From the NCBI GenBank assembly GCA_937922155.1, contig CAKZVL010000043.1, positions 1 to 43,159 on the forward strand: a stretch of DNA of 43,159 bases, in the 5' to 3' direction. A model generated the notes under the pieces. It was not told where the DNA came from. It searched no databases and worked only from the letters and a program-made list of their open reading frames with translations. The stretch is from an uncultured Paracoccaceae bacterium. GTDB lineage: Bacteria; Pseudomonadota; Alphaproteobacteria; Rhodobacterales; Rhodobacteraceae. Positions 1 to 7,434 of the stretch are shown piece after piece; position 1 is the stretch's first letter, and each line of letters starts with the position of its first letter. Made by a program: the position numbers and the translations under genes.

Positions 1-1
1 T

Positions 2-103
2 GTGATGTTTGACGGGCAGATTATGGGCGAACGAATGCCCAATGACACAAACGAAGGTGAACTTGGCCTGCTTATGGCTGGTGTCACGAAAGGGGCTGCG
101 TAA
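2..103 (+). CDS. ABC transporter ATP-binding protein, C-terminal end (partial)
   Basis: Only the last 33 codons are inside the window. They read in frame 2 and end at TAA 101-103. The peptide '..VMFDGQIMGERMPNDTNEGELGLLMAGVTKG' ends as the RbsA/MglA-type double ATPases of nucleoside and sugar importers do, with the 'G.LMAG' tail. The stop codon shares its last base with the ATG of the next permease, so the genes are translationally coupled in one operon. By family it would energise the two permeases that follow. The upstream part and any BMP-type binding protein lie outside the window. Confidence 0.8.
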   Translation: MMFDGQIMGERMPNDTNEGELGLLMAGVTKGAA

Positions 104-1206
104 TGGATGCGATGCCGAAATGGGCCGAGGTCACGTTGGTCCCACTGATCAGCTTGCTATTGGCCGCGATCTTATCCGCCATCGTCATTTTCGCCATCGG
201 GGAAAACCCGTGGGAGGCGTTAAAGCTGATGGTCGATGGCGCCTTGGGCAGCACTTATGGCTGGGGTTACACGCTTTATTACGCGACCAATTTCATCTTT
301 ACCGGCCTTGCCGTCGCCATCGCCTTTCATGCGCGGATGTTCAACATCGGTGGTGAGGGGCAAGCCGCACTAGGCGGGCTTGGTGTCGCGCTTGTCTGTC
401 TTTACATCCCATGGCCGCATTGGTCGCTGGCCCTGCTCGGCGCAAGCGTTGGTGCCGCGCTGTTTGGCGCTGCTTGGGCGCTGATCCCCGCATTCCTGCA
501 GGCCAAGCGTGGCAGCCATATCGTGATCACCACGATCATGTTCAACTTTATCGCCGCCAGCTTGCTGAACTATCTGCTGATCGGCGCACTCAAACCACGC
601 GGCTCTATGGAACCCGCCACTGGCAAGTTCCCAGAGGCCACGCATCTGCCCTCTTTCCAAGATATGTTTTCCACCGCCGACACCGCATTGTTCCGCGGCG
701 CACCCGCCAACGTCAGCTTTTTCGTCGCAGTTGCGGCCTGTTTCCTTGTCTGGCTGTTCATCTGGCGCACGCGCCTTGGGTATGAGCTGCGCGCCTTTGG
801 ACACTCTGAAACTGCGGCGAAATACGCAGGCATCAGCCCGACCAAGATCATCATGGTGTCGATGCTGATCTCAGGCGCGCTGGCGGGCATGATGGCAATC
901 AACAACGTCCAAGGCGAGGCAGAACGCCTCGTGCTGAACGCCGTCGAAGGGGCCGGGTTCATTGGGATTGCTGTCGCGTTGATGGGGCGCAGTCATCCGC
1001 TGGGCGTGTTCATCGCCGCGATCTTGTTTGGCTTTCTGTACCAAGGCGGCGCAGAACTGGCCCTGTGGACCAGCATCCCCCGCGAATTGATCGTGGTCAT
1101 CCAAGCCTTGGTGATCCTGTTCACCGGCGCGCTTGATCACATGGTGCGTAGCCCCTTGGAAAAGTTGTTCTTGGCCCTGCGGCGCAAACCGCAGGCGGAG
1201 GCGTAA
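103..1206 (+). CDS. ABC transporter permease, BmpC/NupP-like nucleoside type
   Basis: This is a 367-residue polytopic inner-membrane protein with about eight to ten hydrophobic segments. It carries the branched-chain-amino-acid/ribose permease signatures 'FNIGGEGQAALGG' near residue 80 and 'RTRLGYELRAFGHSETAAKYAGIS' near residue 222, the latter being the cytoplasmic loop that contacts the ATPase. In this subfamily the longer permease is paired with a shorter partner, which is the next gene after a 3-bp gap. Known relatives import purine and pyrimidine nucleosides with a BMP-family lipoprotein. The substrate is inferred from the family only. The ATG overlaps the preceding stop codon. Confidence 0.88.
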   Translation: MDAMPKWAEVTLVPLISLLLAAILSAIVIFAIGENPWEALKLMVDGALGSTYGWGYTLYYATNFIFTGLAVAIAFHARMFNIGGEGQAALGGLGVALVCLYIPWPHWSLALLGASVGAALFGAAWALIPAFLQAKRGSHIVITTIMFNFIAASLLNYLLIGALKPRGSMEPATGKFPEATHLPSFQDMFSTADTALFRGAPANVSFFVAVAACFLVWLFIWRTRLGYELRAFGHSETAAKYAGISPTKIIMVSMLISGALAGMMAINNVQGEAERLVLNAVEGAGFIGIAVALMGRSHPLGVFIAAILFGFLYQGGAELALWTSIPRELIVVIQALVILFTGALDHMVRSPLEKLFLALRRKPQAEA

Positions 1207-1209
1207 ATC

Positions 1210-2178
1210 ATGGATCTGGTCACCATCATCCAAATTTTGGACTCCACACTGCGGGCCGCGACACCGTTGCTGCTGGCCTGCCTTGCCGGGCTATTCTCCG
1301 AACGCGCAGGAATTTTTGACATCGGGTTAGAAGGCAAAATGCTCGCCGCCGCCTTTATGGGCGCTGCGATGGCCTATGTGTCTGGCAATGCTTGGATAGG
1401 TCTCTTGTGCGGCATCGGCGCGTCGCTGCTCTTGTCGGGCGTTCATGGACTCGCCTCGATCACGTTCCGGGGCAATCAATTGATTTCCGGCGTCGCCATC
1501 AACTTCCTCGCCGCGGGCCTCACCGTTGTTATGGCGCAAAGCTGGTTTGGCCAAGGGGGACGCACCCCGCAGCTGGTCGAAGGGGCACGTTTTGAACCCG
1601 TCACCCTGCCCTTTGCCGAGGCATTGTCAGGCGTGCCTGTCCTTGGGCCGATCTACGCGGACCTCATCTCTGGCCATACGATCCTTGTCTATATCGCCTT
1701 TGCCTGCGTCCCGCTCACGTGGTGGGTCTTGTATCGAACCCGCTTTGGGCTGCGCCTTCGGGCGGTTGGGGAAAATCCGGCGGCAGTTGATACCGCTGGC
1801 ATCAGCGTCGTTGGCCTGCGCTTTGCCGCTGTGGGCATCTGCGGCGTGCTTTGCGGTATCGCGGGCGTCTACCTTGCGACAGCGCTGCAAGCAGGCTTTG
1901 TCAAAGACATGAGCGCGGGACGAGGCTTCATCGCGCTCGCCGCGTTAATCTTTGCGAAATGGCGGCCATGGTACGCAATGATCGCCTGCTTGTTGTTCGG
2001 CTTCTTACAAGCGATCCCGCTGCGTCCCGATCTGTTGGAAAAGTTCGTCGGCATGCGCATCAACGGACAATTGTTAGAGGCGCTACCCTACATCCTCACA
2101 GTTGTGATCCTCGCTGGGTTCGTTGGTAAGGCGATCCCGCCCCGCGCGGGCGGTGAACCTTATGTTAAGGAACGTTAA
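1210..2178 (+). CDS. ABC transporter permease, NupQ/YufQ-like nucleoside type
   Basis: This is the second, shorter (322 residue) permease of the same importer. It has the matching 'IFDIGLEGKMLAAAF' motif near residue 35 and the ATPase-contact loop 'RTRFGLRLRAVGENPAAVDTAGIS' near residue 180, set among hydrophobic segments. It begins 3 bp after the first permease, so the two form a heterodimeric channel pair in the family pattern. The purine nucleoside phosphorylase further along (deoD) would fit a nucleoside supply role, but it is about 11 kb away and not in this operon. The substrate is therefore only an inference. Confidence 0.88.
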   Translation: MDLVTIIQILDSTLRAATPLLLACLAGLFSERAGIFDIGLEGKMLAAAFMGAAMAYVSGNAWIGLLCGIGASLLLSGVHGLASITFRGNQLISGVAINFLAAGLTVVMAQSWFGQGGRTPQLVEGARFEPVTLPFAEALSGVPVLGPIYADLISGHTILVYIAFACVPLTWWVLYRTRFGLRLRAVGENPAAVDTAGISVVGLRFAAVGICGVLCGIAGVYLATALQAGFVKDMSAGRGFIALAALIFAKWRPWYAMIACLLFGFLQAIPLRPDLLEKFVGMRINGQLLEALPYILTVVILAGFVGKAIPPRAGGEPYVKER

Positions 2179-2271
2179 TCGCGCCCAAGATTGGTGAGTC
2201 CAATTCAGCAGTGGCTATAAGTCCACGTGGCGACAAATGCTGCAAGTGCAGCAAAAAACCGTCCCAAGGGT

Positions 2272-2300
2272 TTGACACGCCCCCCGTTAAGGTTTTTTGT
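2272..2300 (+). promoter_or_regulatory. Possible promoter of the TauE/SafE gene
   Basis: A TTGACA hexamer at 2272-2277 lies 17 bp before TTTTGT at 2295-2300, and the proposed start codon is at 2329. The -35 is perfect but the -10 is poor, and there is no experimental support. It would give the permease and TIGR02186 genes a promoter separate from the ABC operon that ends at 2178. Confidence 0.3.
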
Positions 2301-2328
2301 GGAACCACGGCCCATACGCGCCGTCGGA

Positions 2329-3255
2329 ATGTCCATGCTTGTATATCTTCCCATCGCCGAGGTTTCGGTGAACGCCTTCCTGCTTTTGGGTCTAGGCGGA
2401 ATTGTGGGCGTTTTGTCGGGCATGTTTGGCGTCGGCGGCGGGTTTTTGATGACGCCGCTCTTGTTCTTTATTGGCATCCCGCCCGCCGTTGCGGTCGCGA
2501 CTGAAGCCAACCAAATCGTCGCCTCCTCGTTTTCCGGTGTGTTGGCACACCTCAAACGCAAAACCGTTGACCTCAAAATGGGCACGGTCCTGCTGATCGG
2601 CGGATTGATCGGTGCCGCGCTTGGCGTGGTCGTGTTCAACTATCTGCGCTCGCTTGGCCAAGTCGATCTGCTGGTCAAGCTTTGCTATGTTGTCTTTCTT
2701 GGTGTAATTGGCGCGCTGATGTTTGTGGAAAGCCTACGTGCCATCCGCCGCACAGCCAGCACAGGCGGCGCGCGTGGCCCACGCAAAAAACATACATGGC
2801 TGCATAACCTACCGTTCAAAATGAAGTTCCGGGTATCAGGGCTTTATATCTCGGTCATCCCACCGCTTGTCGTGGGGGTGGTCGTCGGGATTTTGGCTGC
2901 GATCATGGGTGTTGGCGGCGGGTTCATCATGGTGCCTGCGATGATTTACCTGCTCGGCATGCCGACCAAGGTCGTTGTTGGAACCTCGCTGTTTCAGATC
3001 ATCTTTGTCACCGCCTTCACCACGATGCTGCATGCCACGACCAACTTTACTGTCGATATTGTTCTCGCCGTCCTTCTGCTGATCGGCGGCGTGATTGGCG
3101 CGCAAATCGGCACAAGGATCGGCGTGAATATGAAGGCGGAACAATTGCGCATCCTGCTCGCTATCATGGTGCTGGCAGTTTGCGGAAAGCTGGCGCTTGA
3201 TCTTCTGCTGACCCCGGCTGAGCTTTACAGCCTCGGCACAGACGGGGGGCATTGA
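2329..3255 (+). CDS. TauE/SafE family sulfite-exporter-like permease
   Basis: This is a polytopic membrane protein of about 308 residues with the internally duplicated TauE/SafE motif: 'SGMFGVGGGFLMTPLL' in the first half and 'AAIMGVGGGFIMVPAM' in the second. Family members export small sulfur-containing or organic anions across the inner membrane; the substrate here is unknown. The ORF track extends upstream to a GTG at 2227, but that extension is basic, not membrane-like, and lacks a clear ribosome site. I take the ATG at 2329 (MSMLVYLPIAEV); 2335 is equally possible. The stop overlaps the ATG of the TIGR02186 gene, a pairing I know as common in this group. Confidence 0.88.
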   Translation: MSMLVYLPIAEVSVNAFLLLGLGGIVGVLSGMFGVGGGFLMTPLLFFIGIPPAVAVATEANQIVASSFSGVLAHLKRKTVDLKMGTVLLIGGLIGAALGVVVFNYLRSLGQVDLLVKLCYVVFLGVIGALMFVESLRAIRRTASTGGARGPRKKHTWLHNLPFKMKFRVSGLYISVIPPLVVGVVVGILAAIMGVGGGFIMVPAMIYLLGMPTKVVVGTSLFQIIFVTAFTTMLHATTNFTVDIVLAVLLLIGGVIGAQIGTRIGVNMKAEQLRILLAIMVLAVCGKLALDLLLTPAELYSLGTDGGH

Positions 3256-4001
3256 TGATCCGCCTTCTTGCCCTTTTGCTGATCCTTGCGATGCCCGCAA
3301 AGGCCGAGGAAATCGTTCTGGGCCTGTCCCGCAATGAGGTCGCGATCACCGCCACCTTTGAAGGGTCCGACATTCTGATCTTTGGCGCCATCAAACGCGA
3401 CGCCCCCGCCCCCGACGGGGACGCTGCCATCATCATAACGGTGGCAGGCCCCGATGAACCTGTGACCGTGCGGCGCAAATCACGGCGGCTTGGCATTTGG
3501 GTCAACACCGACGAAGTACAAGTCGACGCAGCCCCGTCATTTTATGCCGTCGCAACCTCTGACCCGCTGGATGAAGTGCTGCGCGCCTCCCAAGATTTGC
3601 GCCACCGCATTTCGCCGCCCACAGTCATCCGATCTGTCGGCGCGAACGTGATGGACAGTCACAGCTTTTCCCTCGCCATCATGCGCATCCGAGAGGCATC
3701 GGGCCTATATCAAATGCACGAAAACGCAGTGGATTTCGAGGAAGGCACGCTCTTTCGCACCTCTGTCGAATTGCCCGCAAACCTGACAGAAGGCGAATAC
3801 ACCGCCCGCATTTTCCTAACCCGTGGCGGGGATGTTGTGGACGTTTATGAAACGACAATCCCGGTGAAAAAGGTCGGGCTGGAACGCTGGCTTTACAACC
3901 TCGCCCATGAACACGCTGTGCTTTACGGATTGATGTCGCTGGCCATCGCAATCGCCGCAGGCTGGGGCGCGTCGGCAGTGTTCACGCTGCTGCGGCGTTA
4001 G
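3255..4001 (+). CDS. TIGR02186 family membrane-anchored exported protein
   Basis: The protein has 248 residues: an N-terminal signal peptide ending near 'AMPAKAEE', a mainly beta-type periplasmic region, and one C-terminal hydrophobic segment ('YGLMSLAIAIAAGWGASAVF') followed by 'LLRR', so it is probably anchored at the inner membrane facing the periplasm. The sequence matches the alphaproteobacterial TIGR02186 family, whose function is unknown. Its start ATG overlaps the TauE/SafE stop as TGATG, so the two are co-translated and probably act together. The track's TTG start at 3252 adds one residue and is less likely. Its stop overlaps the convergent helicase stop. Confidence 0.82.
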   Translation: MIRLLALLLILAMPAKAEEIVLGLSRNEVAITATFEGSDILIFGAIKRDAPAPDGDAAIIITVAGPDEPVTVRRKSRRLGIWVNTDEVQVDAAPSFYAVATSDPLDEVLRASQDLRHRISPPTVIRSVGANVMDSHSFSLAIMRIREASGLYQMHENAVDFEEGTLFRTSVELPANLTEGEYTARIFLTRGGDVVDVYETTIPVKKVGLERWLYNLAHEHAVLYGLMSLAIAIAAGWGASAVFTLLRR

Positions 4002-5530
4002 GCATCGTCGCTTTCCACTTCCAATGACAGCGGTGCGGCGGGTGCTTTTAGGTCATCGACCCGCAACAGCCCTTCGGGCCGGCCAAGGCGATTGCGCACG
4101 ACCCAGCGCAGTTGCGTTTCCGCCCGTGTGATCGCCACATAGGCCAGCCGTTTCCACAAAGGCTGCCCCGCCTCCACCCTGCCCATGCGGGAGGCGGCGT
4201 AAATGTCGGGGGCGAACACTTGGACGGTGTCCCACTGTGAGCCCTGCGCCTTGTGAATTGTCACCGCCGCCCCGTGCAGGAACGTCGCCCCCATCCGTGC
4301 GGCGAAGGGGATAAAGGGTTCTTCTTCGCCTTCCATCTCGATCTTAACGATCGAGGCGGCGCTGACCTGCGGTTCCTCTGCGCCGATCACATGCAGGCGG
4401 GAAAATCCGGGCTTGCGACCGGGTCCTAGATAGACAATTTGCGCGCCTTTGATTAAACCGCGCGCCTCTAGGTCCAGCCGTTTTTTGCGGTGTTTGGCGG
4501 GCAGTTCGATCCCGTCGCAGATTAGCGGTTCCCCTTCCAACAGTTCATCCTTGGGCGCGCCAAAGGCGGATCGGAAGGCATGGATCAACCGGATCCGCGT
4601 GGCATTCCGCCATACCAAAACGGGGGAGCGTGACATCAAATCCGCCTCAACCCGCTGCGCCATGACGACACGTTCATCCCGCTGCGCTGCGTCTTCGACC
4701 ATCTTTTCAAAGGCATAAAAATCAAGCTGCGGATCAGCCAACGCATGCGCCAGATCAAGGATCGGGTTATCCGCTTCTTGCCTATGCACCCTGCTAAGCG
4801 TCAGCACGCGGTTTTCGGGCAAGGTTTCAAACACCATACCGCCGCTGGATTGCACCGGCGGTAATTGCGCCGGATCGCCGAACAACAGCAGCGTTGGGAA
4901 AATTTCGGCGAGGTCTTCAAATTGTTTGGAATCCAGCATCGAACTTTCATCAACAAACCCGATGTCGAGCGGTTCCTCGCGCCGTTTCCAGCCGGTAATG
5001 AAATCCGACCCGCGCAAACCTGCCGCGGCGAGGGCGGCGGGAACTGATTTGTTGATTAGATAAGAGGCCGATGCACGATCAAGGGCCACATCCGTCAGTC
5101 CCTCCACCTCTGGCCGATCGCCCTGCCCGGCCAGCCATTCCGCAATCTTTTCATATTCCGGATCATAGACCGGCGTGTATAAAATCCGGTGGATCGTCGT
5201 CGCAGGCACACCGCGGTTGCGCAGAACGCTGGCCGCCTTGTTGGTGGGTGCAAGGATCGCAAGCGTGCGGCGATCCTTTTTCTTGCGCCCTTCCCAATCG
5301 CCTGAAACGATATCAACGCCTGCAGATTCCAGCGTCTTATAAAGCTCAGCCAGCAACAGCGTTTTGCCTGACCCCGCCTTTCCAATCACCGCCATAACGG
5401 ATGATTTGTCAGAGGCAGGCGGCGACAACAGATCGTCGGCCAAATTGACACCGGACTGGGCCAAAGCCTCGGCTATTTTGTCCCAAGCGTCTGCTTGGTC
5501 TTCGGAAAAGGTGACTGCGGGGATCGACAT
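3998..5530 (-). CDS. RecD-like ATP-dependent DNA helicase (superfamily 1)
   Basis: This is a 510-residue P-loop helicase. Visible motifs are Walker A 'GKAGSGKT' at 50-57, motif Ia 'LAPTNKAA' near 93, Walker B 'FVDESSML' at 192, motif III 'GDPAQLPPV' near 218, and in the C-terminal UvrD_C_2 part 'TIHKAQGSQWD' and 'YVAITRAE'. That order is typical of RecD2/Dda-like 5'-3' helicases, though the protein lacks the long N-terminal region of RecD2. It is probably involved in DNA repair or recombination. It lies 39 bp downstream of luxI on the same strand and may be co-transcribed with it. The gene converges on the TIGR02186 gene with overlapping stop codons. Confidence 0.88.
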   Translation of the reverse strand: MSIPAVTFSEDQADAWDKIAEALAQSGVNLADDLLSPPASDKSSVMAVIGKAGSGKTLLLAELYKTLESAGVDIVSGDWEGRKKKDRRTLAILAPTNKAASVLRNRGVPATTIHRILYTPVYDPEYEKIAEWLAGQGDRPEVEGLTDVALDRASASYLINKSVPAALAAAGLRGSDFITGWKRREEPLDIGFVDESSMLDSKQFEDLAEIFPTLLLFGDPAQLPPVQSSGGMVFETLPENRVLTLSRVHRQEADNPILDLAHALADPQLDFYAFEKMVEDAAQRDERVVMAQRVEADLMSRSPVLVWRNATRIRLIHAFRSAFGAPKDELLEGEPLICDGIELPAKHRKKRLDLEARGLIKGAQIVYLGPGRKPGFSRLHVIGAEEPQVSAASIVKIEMEGEEEPFIPFAARMGATFLHGAAVTIHKAQGSQWDTVQVFAPDIYAASRMGRVEAGQPLWKRLAYVAITRAETQLRWVVRNRLGRPEGLLRVDDLKAPAAPLSLEVESDDA

Positions 5531-5569
5531 GGCGCGACACTAGCCGCCCCAGCCGAAAGGGGCCAGAGG

Positions 5570-6196
5570 TCAGGCGGCAATCCGGGCGATTGATTTGCCA
5601 AAAGATCGGTTAAACCACGCCTCCGAAATCTCTGACGACAGACCTGCCCGGCGCAATACCTTTTGGCGGTCTTCATCGCGATAGGCCCAAAGGCCGACGC
5701 TGATTTTATCACGTCCCGCTCCAGCACTGCCAAGCACTTCGGGGGCGGCGCCGATCATATTGTAAATCCGGATCATACGCGCATCAAAGACGCCCAACAA
5801 ATGTGTCAAATGAAACGCGCGCATCAGCTCGCCCCCTGCCAGCATCAGCGCGCCTGCAACACGGGCGTCAGCACCGGGGGCAAGGCAAAATCGGGTACAT
5901 TCCCAGATGAGCGGGCTAGAAATTTGCGTATCCGCCAAATCGGCAAAATGATCATTGACCATCGTGCGCCCCGTGGTCGGCAAAAATCGCATGGATCCGC
6001 CATGGCTGCCATCCCGGTTTTCCCAAATGACATAAAGCGGGTTGAGGGCGTCATATTCATCCCGCTCCCAACCGCGATCATCGACCTCGACCTCCCACTT
6101 CAATCTGTCCTTGAATTGATACGCCCGGTCGCGGTGCATCGTATCTTGAAGTGTCGCAAGCTGGCCCAAGTCGTTGGCATAGATATAGCGTAACAT
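5570..6196 (-). CDS. luxI: Acyl-homoserine-lactone synthase (LuxI family)
   Basis: The enzyme makes an N-acyl-homoserine lactone from acyl-ACP and S-adenosylmethionine in the cytoplasm. The LuxI signature is intact: 'RAYQFKDRLKWEV' (conserved R, F, W), 'ERDEYD', 'GSMRFLPT', and 'IWECTRF' with the conserved Glu and Arg. I start at ATG 6196 (MLRYIYANDLGQ), which gives 208 residues and matches the usual N-terminus of the family. The track extends to ATG 6238, but the extra 14 codons coincide with a perfect inverted repeat that looks regulatory. luxR lies 99 bp upstream on the same strand. The acyl chain cannot be predicted from sequence alone. Confidence 0.9.
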   Translation of the reverse strand: MLRYIYANDLGQLATLQDTMHRDRAYQFKDRLKWEVEVDDRGWERDEYDALNPLYVIWENRDGSHGGSMRFLPTTGRTMVNDHFADLADTQISSPLIWECTRFCLAPGADARVAGALMLAGGELMRAFHLTHLLGVFDARMIRIYNMIGAAPEVLGSAGAGRDKISVGLWAYRDEDRQKVLRRAGLSSEISEAWFNRSFGKSIARIAA

Positions 6197-6229
6197 GTTG
6201 ATCCCATCTGAATATCCGATGGGATCAAC
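6197..6229 (-). promoter_or_regulatory. Perfect 12-bp inverted repeat abutting the luxI start
   Basis: GTTGATCCCATC at 6197-6208 is followed after 9 nt by its exact reverse complement GATGGGATCAAC at 6218-6229. The repeat touches the ATG at 6196. In the luxI transcript it would fold into a 12-bp stem that hides the only weak purine-rich stretch before the start codon. Alternatively it is a DNA operator for a dimeric regulator such as the adjacent LuxR. It does not resemble the Vibrio lux box. If translation began at 6238 it would be coding sequence. Confidence 0.6.
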
Positions 6230-6260
6230 TTTGGTCATCTTGGTTAACGAGGTCTGATAG

Positions 6261-6273
6261 CACCGTGACGGTG
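6261..6273. promoter_or_regulatory. Short dyad CACCG-TGA-CGGTG between luxR and luxI
   Basis: A perfect 5-bp inverted repeat with a 3-bp centre lies 65 bp upstream of the luxI start. Its place in the luxR-luxI gap makes it a candidate for a LuxR binding site, or a weak hairpin at the end of luxR. It is short enough to occur by chance. Confidence 0.25.
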
Positions 6274-6295
6274 GGTGTTGCGCCTTGCCCTGAGC

Positions 6296-7078
6296 CTAGG
6301 CGCGCGCTGCGTGGTCATCGGCGTCTTTTCCGGGCCAATCGCCCTCCGCGGCGCGCGCTGCCCCGCCCAAAACGATCATGCCTTCCGCCAACGCACGCGC
6401 AACAGCATGTGTGGTATTTGCCGCCCCCAGTTTAAATCGCGCGCTTTCGATATAGGCCCGCAACGTATGTTCAGAGATTGAAAGAAGCTCTGCGATTTGC
6501 CCACGACCATATCCCATCGCAAGATAAGTAAGCGTGTCGATTTCCCGCGGACTTAGGGGCCGGACAGGATCAGGATGCCGCCGCCCTTCAAGTTCGAGCG
6601 CCTTTTGGTTCAGGAAATGAGATGCCAGTAAAATGTCACGCTGGTTATCGGTTGTGAACTTGTCCCAAACCGCATCCTCACAGGTATGGGACAATGTGAA
6701 CAAAGCAAACTGCCCGTTTGGCCCGCGAATTGGGACAGAATATCCCTGATTTCCAACGCCGTGTTCCACTGCATCAAGCCGGAACGCACGCGCGGATTTG
6801 GAGGTCCAATCCAACGATTTCCAATTCACGGGATGGAACCGCTGAAAACAACCAATGATGACCGGATCAACCCGCAGATAGTCCTTGTCGACATAGCGCT
6901 GGACCCAAACCGGATCATAGGTGCCAAAACCGTATTGTTCACCATCCGAACTAACCCAATGGTAAACAACGTGATCAATCTTCAGATCGTCACGCATTTG
7001 AATGATCAGATCCTGAATCTGATCAAGTTCGGTTGCCTGATCCAAGTTGCGAATGAGCGTATCCAACGCTTTCTTCAT
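6296..7078 (-). CDS. luxR: LuxR-family quorum-sensing transcriptional regulator
   Basis: This 260-residue protein has an N-terminal autoinducer-binding domain ('DHVVYHWV', 'YDPVWVQRYVDKDYLRVDPV') and a C-terminal LuxR helix-turn-helix ('LSPREIDTLTYLAMGYGRGQIAELLSISEHTLRAYI'). It should bind the acyl-homoserine lactone made by LuxI and control transcription, with luxI a likely target. I start at the first ATG, 7078 (MKKALDTLIRN); the longer track ORF depends on a TTG at 7156 without a ribosome site. The start lies inside the 3' end of the small gene 7023-7241, so expression may depend on translational coupling. The C-terminus carries an unusual charged tail ('GDWPGKDADDHAARA'). Confidence 0.88.
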   Translation of the reverse strand: MKKALDTLIRNLDQATELDQIQDLIIQMRDDLKIDHVVYHWVSSDGEQYGFGTYDPVWVQRYVDKDYLRVDPVIIGCFQRFHPVNWKSLDWTSKSARAFRLDAVEHGVGNQGYSVPIRGPNGQFALFTLSHTCEDAVWDKFTTDNQRDILLASHFLNQKALELEGRRHPDPVRPLSPREIDTLTYLAMGYGRGQIAELLSISEHTLRAYIESARFKLGAANTTHAVARALAEGMIVLGGAARAAEGDWPGKDADDHAARA

Positions 7079-7241
7079 TGCCACTAGCCGCTGATGGCGG
7101 CTCCCCTGTGGAAACTGATGCGATTTCTGCTGCTGCCACGTTTGTGGTTCGTTCAAGGTCGGCCGCTAATCGGACCAAGTCATTTTCCTGAGCGAAGGAC
7201 TTCAAGTCAGCCAGCACATCAATTATCCATTTATGTCCCAC
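7023..7241 (-). CDS. Small conserved protein upstream of and overlapping luxR
   Basis: This 72-residue protein begins with GTG at 7241, preceded by a strong ribosome site (GGAGGA, 8 nt spacing). The N-terminus 'MGHKWIIDVLADLKSFAQENDLVRLAADLE' is predicted helical and resembles small proteins that I recall next to luxR in other roseobacters. The C-terminal third is low-complexity (Ser, Gly, Ala, Glu). The gene overlaps the luxR coding start by 56 bp in another frame. No function is known to me. A role in coupling or tuning LuxR synthesis is inference from the overlap. Confidence 0.7.
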   Translation of the reverse strand: MGHKWIIDVLADLKSFAQENDLVRLAADLERTTNVAAAEIASVSTGEPPSAASGNEESVGYAHSQLGSGNRT

Positions 7242-7315
7242 GAGTAAATTCCTCCAACAAGGTTAAGGGGTCGTTAATAACCAACCCTAACAGGCATTCT
7301 TTCCGTGAATACACT

Positions 7316-7356
7316 CGCCGGTTCACCCCCACTAAAAATGGGGAGAGGCGTTTTTT
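7316..7356 (+). other. T-tailed two-part hairpin between ccr and the luxR region
   Basis: CGCC (7316-7319) pairs with GGCG (7347-7350) around an inner stem CCCCA (7327-7331)/TGGGG (7339-7343), and TTTTTT follows at 7351-7356. On the plus strand this has the form of an intrinsic terminator, but no annotated plus-strand gene ends here. It lies in the 193-bp gap downstream of ccr and upstream of the luxR genes, both on the minus strand. It may end an unseen plus-strand RNA or be fortuitous. Confidence 0.3.
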
Positions 7357-7434
7357 CCAACCCAAAGTTCCAAAAAGGAACAAAGGAAGGGATCGCCCAG
7401 AAACCACAATCCCTTCATCGTCGTTTTTGGCTTC

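Noticed and set aside
523-530. A further GTGATCAC palindrome
   Set aside because: It lies inside the permease coding sequence where codon use explains it, and one random copy is expected in a window of this size.
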